In this document: in pieces, positions 5,448-8,748 of the stretch
Layout: each line of letters begins with the position of its first letter
Numbering within the stretch: the first letter of the stretch is position 1
Source of the DNA: Acidobacteriota bacterium
GTDB taxonomy: Bacteria > Acidobacteriota > Terriglobia > Terriglobales > Acidobacteriaceae
Assembly: GCA_021810175.1 (NCBI GenBank)
Contig: JAJZJJ010000089.1
Coordinates: 1 to 8,748, forward strand
Length of the DNA stretch: 8,748 nucleotides
Direction: 5' to 3'
Made by a program: the position numbers and the translations under genes
The notes under the pieces: generated by a model
Database searches by the model: none
Told to the model about the DNA's origin: nothing
What the model saw: only the letters and a program-made list of their open reading frames with translations

Positions 5448-6204
5448 GTCCGGCCTCCGCTGGTTCGCTTGGCTGCCCAGCCTCTTCCATGCTGTTCATC
5501 AGCTCGCGGGTAAAGTCATCCAGGCGCGCGGCCACTTCGCGAATGCGGGCGCTGAACTGGTTGTAGGCGACGACGGCCGGGACGGCGACGACGAGTCCGG
5601 CAGCGGTGGTAATCAGCGCCTCAGAAACACCGGGAGCGACAGCGCGGAGCGTTGCCGCTCCAGCCGTACCCAGGCCATGGAATGCATCGATGATGCCCAT
5701 GACGGTGCCGAAGAGCCCCACAAAGGGCGCGACCGAGCCAATGGTGGCCAGCCAGGTCATGCGCTGCTCCAGGATGGTGAGGGACTCGCTGGCCGCCGAC
5801 TGGGCCGAACGCTCGAGCGCGGTGAGGTTGGTTGGCGGGCCGTAGCCGCCGGTCTGGCGGCGGTAGGCTTCGTAGACATCGTCAAAAACCGTGACCAGCG
5901 GGCTGGGCTTGAACTGTTCGCTGACGGCGGCGATCTCCTGCAGGCGGCCAGCCTTGCGGAAGGCGCGCAGAAAGCGACGGCTCTGCTGGTTGGCCTTTTT
6001 GAGCGTCGAGTTCTTGCTAAAAATGATGGCCCACGACCAGAGGCTCGCGACGAGCAGGATTACGAGCACGACGAATGCCGTCGGGCCGCTGTGGGTGATC
6101 ATCTCGATGAGGCCAGCGCCAGTGTCCGTCGGCGGAGGAGTTGCCGCGCCGTTGGAGCCTGCCTGGAACAAGAGAAGGGCTGCCGGGAGAGAAAAATATG
6201 TCAT
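5431..6204 (-). CDS. tolQ: TolQ/ExbB-family proton channel
   Basis: First gene of the Tol-Pal cluster; a polytopic inner-membrane protein that forms the pentameric motor around TolR. The 257-residue product has three membrane segments: about 42-62 (PTAFVVLVILLVASLWSWAII), 149-173 (ATIGSVAPFVGLFGTVMGII) and 191-214 (SEALITTAAGLVVAVPAVVAY), with a cytoplasmic loop of about 85 residues between the first two. The MotA/TolQ/ExbB signature is clear, and the conserved threonines facing TolR Asp24 are present (Thr167 in LFGTVMG; Thr199/200 in ALITTAAGL). A Pro/Thr-rich stretch (about 18-30) follows a short hydrophobic start. E. coli TolQ is 230 residues; the excess is at both ends. ATG at 6204 is the only sensible start, but its ribosome site is poor: AGGGG is about 21 bases away, with a small hairpin between. 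The stop lies inside tolR. Confidence 0.94.
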   Translation of the reverse strand: MTYFSLPAALLLFQAGSNGAATPPPTDTGAGLIEMITHSGPTAFVVLVILLVASLWSWAIIFSKNSTLKKANQQSRRFLRAFRKAGRLQEIAAVSEQFKPSPLVTVFDDVYEAYRRQTGGYGPPTNLTALERSAQSAASESLTILEQRMTWLATIGSVAPFVGLFGTVMGIIDAFHGLGTAGAATLRAVAPGVSEALITTAAGLVVAVPAVVAYNQFSARIREVAARLDDFTRELMNSMEEAGQPSEPAEAGRGLHK

Positions 6205-6377
6205 CGCTTAAAAAATGCTTCGCATCCCCTTAAAAGGTAAGGTAGCAGAGACGCACGCAGCTCACCACTCACTTCCCCGTTACTCGGATGGGTCCGTGCC
6301 GGCCAGGGGAATGGCGGCGCCACCTGGAATCCCTCGCACAAGTTGTCAACCCCTGATAATCTGCGCGAAGAATCCTT
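6205..6377. promoter_or_regulatory. Divergent intergenic region between tolQ and recN
   Basis: This 173-base gap must hold the promoters for the tol cluster (- strand) and recN (+ strand). Seen: a perfect TTGACA on the - strand (6349-6344) with no good -10 at 16-18 bases; GATAAT on the + strand (6355-6360), well placed to be a recN -10 but without a matching -35; the 9-base dyad ACAA-G-TTGT (6338-6346) overlapping the TTGACA; the dyad TGGCG-G-CGCCA (6312-6322); and in the tolQ leader a 4-bp hairpin ATGC-GAA-GCAT (6225-6215) followed by TTTTT. I recognise no LexA box for certain. The assignment as a promoter region follows from gene layout; the individual sites are tentative. Confidence 0.5.
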
Positions 6378-8063
6378 ATGCTGCTGGAACTGCGGGCTGA
6401 AAATTACGCCGTCATAGACCATGCCATCGCCGACTTTGGTGCGGGGCTGAACCTGCTCACGGGCGAAACGGGCGCAGGGAAATCTATTCTGGTAGACGCG
6501 CTGGCGCTACTTATGGGTGCCAAGGCGTCGTCGGATGTGGTGCGGCATGGGGCCGAGCGGGCGGTGGTGGCCTGTGTTTTTGAGAGCACTGCCGGGGCCG
6601 AAGCGATCCTGGAAGCGAACGGCATCGACGCGCAGGGGGACGAGATCATCCTGCGTCGCGAGATTTCGCAGAACGGCAAGGGCCGGGTCTTCGTGAACAA
6701 CCAGCCGGCCACGGTGACGGTTCTGCGGCAGCTCGCGCCGGAACTGGCGCTGGTGCACGCACAGAGCGAGACGCTGGGGAGTTTTGACCAGGCCCAGCAG
6801 CGTAGCCTGCTCGACCGCTTTGCCGGGCTCTCAGACGATGCCGTAGCCGCCGCTTACGATGCCTGGCGCGAGATTCAGGAAAAGCTGGGCAGCCTGGAGC
6901 GCGACGAGCAGGACCGCCTGAGGCTGCTGGACCTGTGGGGCTTTCAGCACAAGGAGATCGCCGGCGCTCACCTGACGGACGGTGAAGATACCGAACTTGA
7001 AACCGAACGGCGCGTGCTGGCGAACGCCGAAAAGCTGTATGCCGCGGCGATGAGCGCCTACGACTCGCTGTATGAGAGCAGCAGCTCCGCCGAGACAGCC
7101 CTGCTGGCCGCCGCCCGGCAGGTTGACGAGCTGGCCCGCTACGATTCGCGCTTCAACGAGCCCGTGCAGCAGCTTGCCAGCGCCCGCGCGCTGGTGGAGG
7201 ACGTTGCCGAAACGGTACGGCACTATGCCGACGGCATCAACGCTTCGCCGGAGCGGCTGGGGGAAATTGAGGATCGCCTAGCTGTGCTCGACCGTCTGAA
7301 GCGGAAATACGGCTCCGCGCTTGCCGACGTGATCGCCTACGGTGAAGAAGTGGCGCAGAAGCTGGCGGAGATTGAAAACCGCGACGAAATTCTGAAGTCG
7401 CTGCGCGCACAACTGACCCGCGCGGAGCAGGAGTACCGCTCCGCGGCCCAGGCACTGACCGCCGCGCGACAGAGAGCCGCGCGGGCGCTGGAGAAACTGG
7501 CCGTGGAGCAGATCAACGACCTTGCGATGAAAGCGCGCTTCGAAGTGGCCGTCACGGCGGAGGAAGACTCCTCAAGCTGGAGCGCCCACGGCTGGGATAC
7601 GGTGGAATGCCGCATCGCCACCAACGCGGGCGAGCCGCTGAAGCCGCTGGATGAAATCGCCTCCGGCGGAGAAATGTCGCGGGTGCTGCTCGCGCTGAAG
7701 GTGAGCGTGGAAGAAGGCGCGAACCGCGCCAGCAAGAGGAAGACCCAGGTGCCGCGCACGCTCGTCTTCGATGAGATCGACATCGGCATTGGCGGGCGCG
7801 CGGCGGAAGCCGTAGGGCAGAAGCTCAAGGCGCTGTCACAGGCCCAGCAGGTGCTCTGCGTCACGCACCTGCCGCAGATCGCCGCTTTCGCCGACCAGCA
7901 TTTTCTGATCGAAAAACAGGAGAGGCAGGGGCGCACGAAGACTTCCATTCGCGCGCTCACCTCGGATGAGCGCGCGGAAGAGATCGCCCGCATGCTCTCC
8001 GGCGCGACGGTGACGGAGACGTCACGCAAGCACGCCGAGCAGATGCTGAAGGCCAGCCGGTAA
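6378..8063 (+). CDS. recN: RecN, SMC-like DNA repair ATPase
   Basis: Cytoplasmic SMC-family ATPase of double-strand-break repair that acts with RecA by tethering DNA. The 561-residue product is full length (family about 550-560). The N-terminal half-head has LRAENYAVIDHA and the Walker A GETGAGKS (residues 29-36). Residues about 150-400 are the helical coiled-coil arms with long Glu/Arg/Ala-rich heptads. The C-terminal half-head has the ABC signature SGGEMSR (429-435), Walker B LVFDE (462-466), the D-loop region IGGRAAEAVG and the switch histidine His497 in CVTHLPQ. The family motif near 125-130 is often IHGQHEHQ; here it is VHAQSETL, a local variant. Start: ATG at 6378, the usual MLLELR beginning, with a weak GAAG site. 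It is transcribed away from tolQ. RecN is SOS-controlled in many bacteria, but no confident LexA site is visible here. Confidence 0.97.
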   Translation: MLLELRAENYAVIDHAIADFGAGLNLLTGETGAGKSILVDALALLMGAKASSDVVRHGAERAVVACVFESTAGAEAILEANGIDAQGDEIILRREISQNGKGRVFVNNQPATVTVLRQLAPELALVHAQSETLGSFDQAQQRSLLDRFAGLSDDAVAAAYDAWREIQEKLGSLERDEQDRLRLLDLWGFQHKEIAGAHLTDGEDTELETERRVLANAEKLYAAAMSAYDSLYESSSSAETALLAAARQVDELARYDSRFNEPVQQLASARALVEDVAETVRHYADGINASPERLGEIEDRLAVLDRLKRKYGSALADVIAYGEEVAQKLAEIENRDEILKSLRAQLTRAEQEYRSAAQALTAARQRAARALEKLAVEQINDLAMKARFEVAVTAEEDSSSWSAHGWDTVECRIATNAGEPLKPLDEIASGGEMSRVLLALKVSVEEGANRASKRKTQVPRTLVFDEIDIGIGGRAAEAVGQKLKALSQAQQVLCVTHLPQIAAFADQHFLIEKQERQGRTKTSIRALTSDERAEEIARMLSGATVTETSRKHAEQMLKASR

Positions 8064-8121
8064 GAAGAGGCAAATTTTCGCCAAGAGGGCGGCCTGACGA
8101 AGGCAAACTGCATCGAATGGA

Positions 8122-8141
8122 TTGCCGGGCCGTACCGGCAA
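8122..8141 (+). terminator. Hairpin between recN and the cupin gene
   Basis: A perfect 7-bp inverted repeat, TTGCCGG (8122-8128) and CCGGCAA (8135-8141), with a 6-base loop, 58 bases after the recN stop. No T-run follows, so intrinsic termination is doubtful. A weaker CGCC/GGCG pair lies at 8079-8091. The rest of the 114-base gap shows no clear promoter. Confidence 0.3.
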
Positions 8142-8177
8142 GCCGCGCAAATCCCCACTCTTTCGCAAGGATCTCTC

Positions 8178-8582
8178 ATGGCCGCCACTCTCAGCGCTTT
8201 CTACCCGGAAACCATTTTTCACTTCGACCTGCAGCAGGAAATCGACGATGCGAGTTCTCGACGCCCGTGGGCGGCCGGCATCTTTTCCAAGACACTTTTG
8301 AAGCAAGACGATATGCGGGTCCTTCTTACCCTCATGGATCAGGGCGCAACCATGAACGAGCACCATGCCGACGGTTCCGTCTCGATTCAGGTTCTGCTGG
8401 GCCTGCTCCGGGTAAAGACACAGGAAGGTGTACATAGCATCCCGGCCCGGCACCTGCTTGTTCTGGAACCTTCCGCTGGTCACGATGTGCGGGCGGTGGA
8501 ACCGAGCGCATTTCTGCTCACGATTTCGTGGCCCGACAGCGAAAAACTCCGTGCGATGCCGCATCGCGGTTACGGCTCGTAG
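8178..8582 (+). CDS. Small cupin-like protein
   Basis: 134-residue protein, ATG at 8178 with AAGGA 6 bases upstream, TAG at 8580-8582. Residues about 45-118 resemble a single small cupin barrel: MRVLLTLMDQGATMNEHHADGS (first motif region, His62/His63 as possible metal ligands), the IQVLLGLLRVKT strand where family members commonly have VLEG, then LLVLEPSAGHDVRAVE (second motif region, His102) and a closing FLLTISWP strand. The first 40 residues (FHFDLQQEIDDASSRRPWAAGIFSKTLLKQDD) are a pre-barrel extension seen in related small cupins. There are too few canonical ligands to say whether metal is bound or what the substrate is; stress or sensor roles would be guesswork. It follows recN by 114 bases in the same direction and ends 5 bases from the convergent DUF1697 gene. 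Confidence 0.8.
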   Translation: MAATLSAFYPETIFHFDLQQEIDDASSRRPWAAGIFSKTLLKQDDMRVLLTLMDQGATMNEHHADGSVSIQVLLGLLRVKTQEGVHSIPARHLLVLEPSAGHDVRAVEPSAFLLTISWPDSEKLRAMPHRGYGS

Positions 8583-8587
8583 CCGGT

Positions 8588-8748
8588 TCAGTTGCCTCCG
8601 CCCAGTTCCGCCAATTTGGCGATGGTATTCATATTGCGAGCGGTGCCATGCCTGGCGGCGGGAATCTTGAGCTTCGCCTCACCAATGCCGTCCGCGTAGT
8701 AGACGTAAATTTCCCTGCGGCCGAGGCGAAGCTCTTCATGCAAATCAT
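8588..8748 (-). CDS. DUF1697 family protein, C-terminal fragment
   Basis: An open frame on the - strand enters from the right edge and ends at TGA 8590-8588. The 53 visible residues run from DLHEELRLGRREIYVYYADGIG through EAKLKIPAARHG to TARNMNTIAKLAEL. The pattern of a YVYY strand, then DGIG, then a KL segment, then TARN-x-NT-[IV]-x-KL is the C-terminal end of DUF1697 proteins, whose usual form is TARNWNTVTKLLEL; Met replaces the usual Trp here. The function of the family is not known to me. The gene converges with the cupin gene with only 5 bases between stops, leaving no room for a separate terminator. Its start lies outside the window. Confidence 0.78.
   Translation of the reverse strand, partial: DLHEELRLGRREIYVYYADGIGEAKLKIPAARHGTARNMNTIAKLAELGGGN

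Noticed and set aside
6344..6349. TTGACA on the - strand as a definite tolQ -35 box.
   Set aside because: At 16-18 bases downstream the sequence is CCAGGTG-like, not a -10 element, so it is mentioned only within the intergenic entry.
7337..8188. - strand open frame of 283 codons inside recN.
   Set aside because: It is antisense to unmistakable RecN motifs, rich in Ser/Cys/Arg, with no recognisable fold.
1..8748. CRISPR arrays, insertion sequences, tRNA or rRNA genes, attachment sites, toxin-antitoxin or defence genes.
   Set aside because: No spaced direct repeats, transposase motifs, long terminal inverted repeats or RNA gene signatures were seen; the content is core envelope and repair genes.

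Overview
The window looks like chromosomal DNA of a Gram-negative (diderm), GC-rich bacterium. The protein style suggests Acidobacteriota, probably class Terriglobia: a Pal lipoprotein carrying an Ig-like domain, a TolB ending in a DWSWK-type tail, and a Q-rich CpoB. That assignment is inferred from family resemblance and not from any marker RNA. The diderm nature is firm, because a complete Tol-Pal envelope system is present.

Layout, left to right: (1) the 3' end of a Gfo/Idh/MocA-type oxidoreductase on the + strand (1-245). (2) A convergent DUF488/YeaO-like gene on the - strand (282-650). (3) The complete Tol-Pal cluster on the - strand, read from high to low coordinates: tolQ (6204-5431), tolR (5447-5019), tolA (5016-4219), tolB (4136-2775), pal (2676-1927) and cpoB (1789-725). 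(4) A 173-base divergent intergenic region (6205-6377). (5) recN on the + strand (6378-8063). (6) A small cupin-like gene on the + strand (8178-8582). (7) The 3' end of a DUF1697 gene on the - strand, running off the right edge (8588-8748).

The six tol genes should act together. TolQ and TolR form the proton-driven motor in the inner membrane. TolA is the TonB-like transducer spanning the periplasm. TolB is the periplasmic beta-propeller, Pal the outer-membrane lipoprotein that grips peptidoglycan, and CpoB the coiled-coil/TPR coordinator of wall synthesis with outer-membrane constriction. tolQ, tolR and tolA are tightly coupled: tolR overlaps tolQ, and tolA starts 2 bases after the tolR stop. 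Farther downstream the genes spread out, and both the tolB-pal and pal-cpoB gaps hold hairpins followed by T-runs on the coding strand. This suggests stepwise attenuation of transcription toward the distal genes.

Most of the window is ordinary core genome. I see no transposon, CRISPR array, tRNA, rRNA or phage feature, and no convincing new system. The points most worth a second look are the Ig-like domain inserted in Pal, the 12-bp hairpin plus T5 between pal and cpoB, the smaller hairpin plus T-run between tolB and pal, and a perfect 13-bp tandem duplication across the tolB stop codon. Three starts were moved inward on ribosome-site and signal-peptide grounds (pal, tolB, cpoB).
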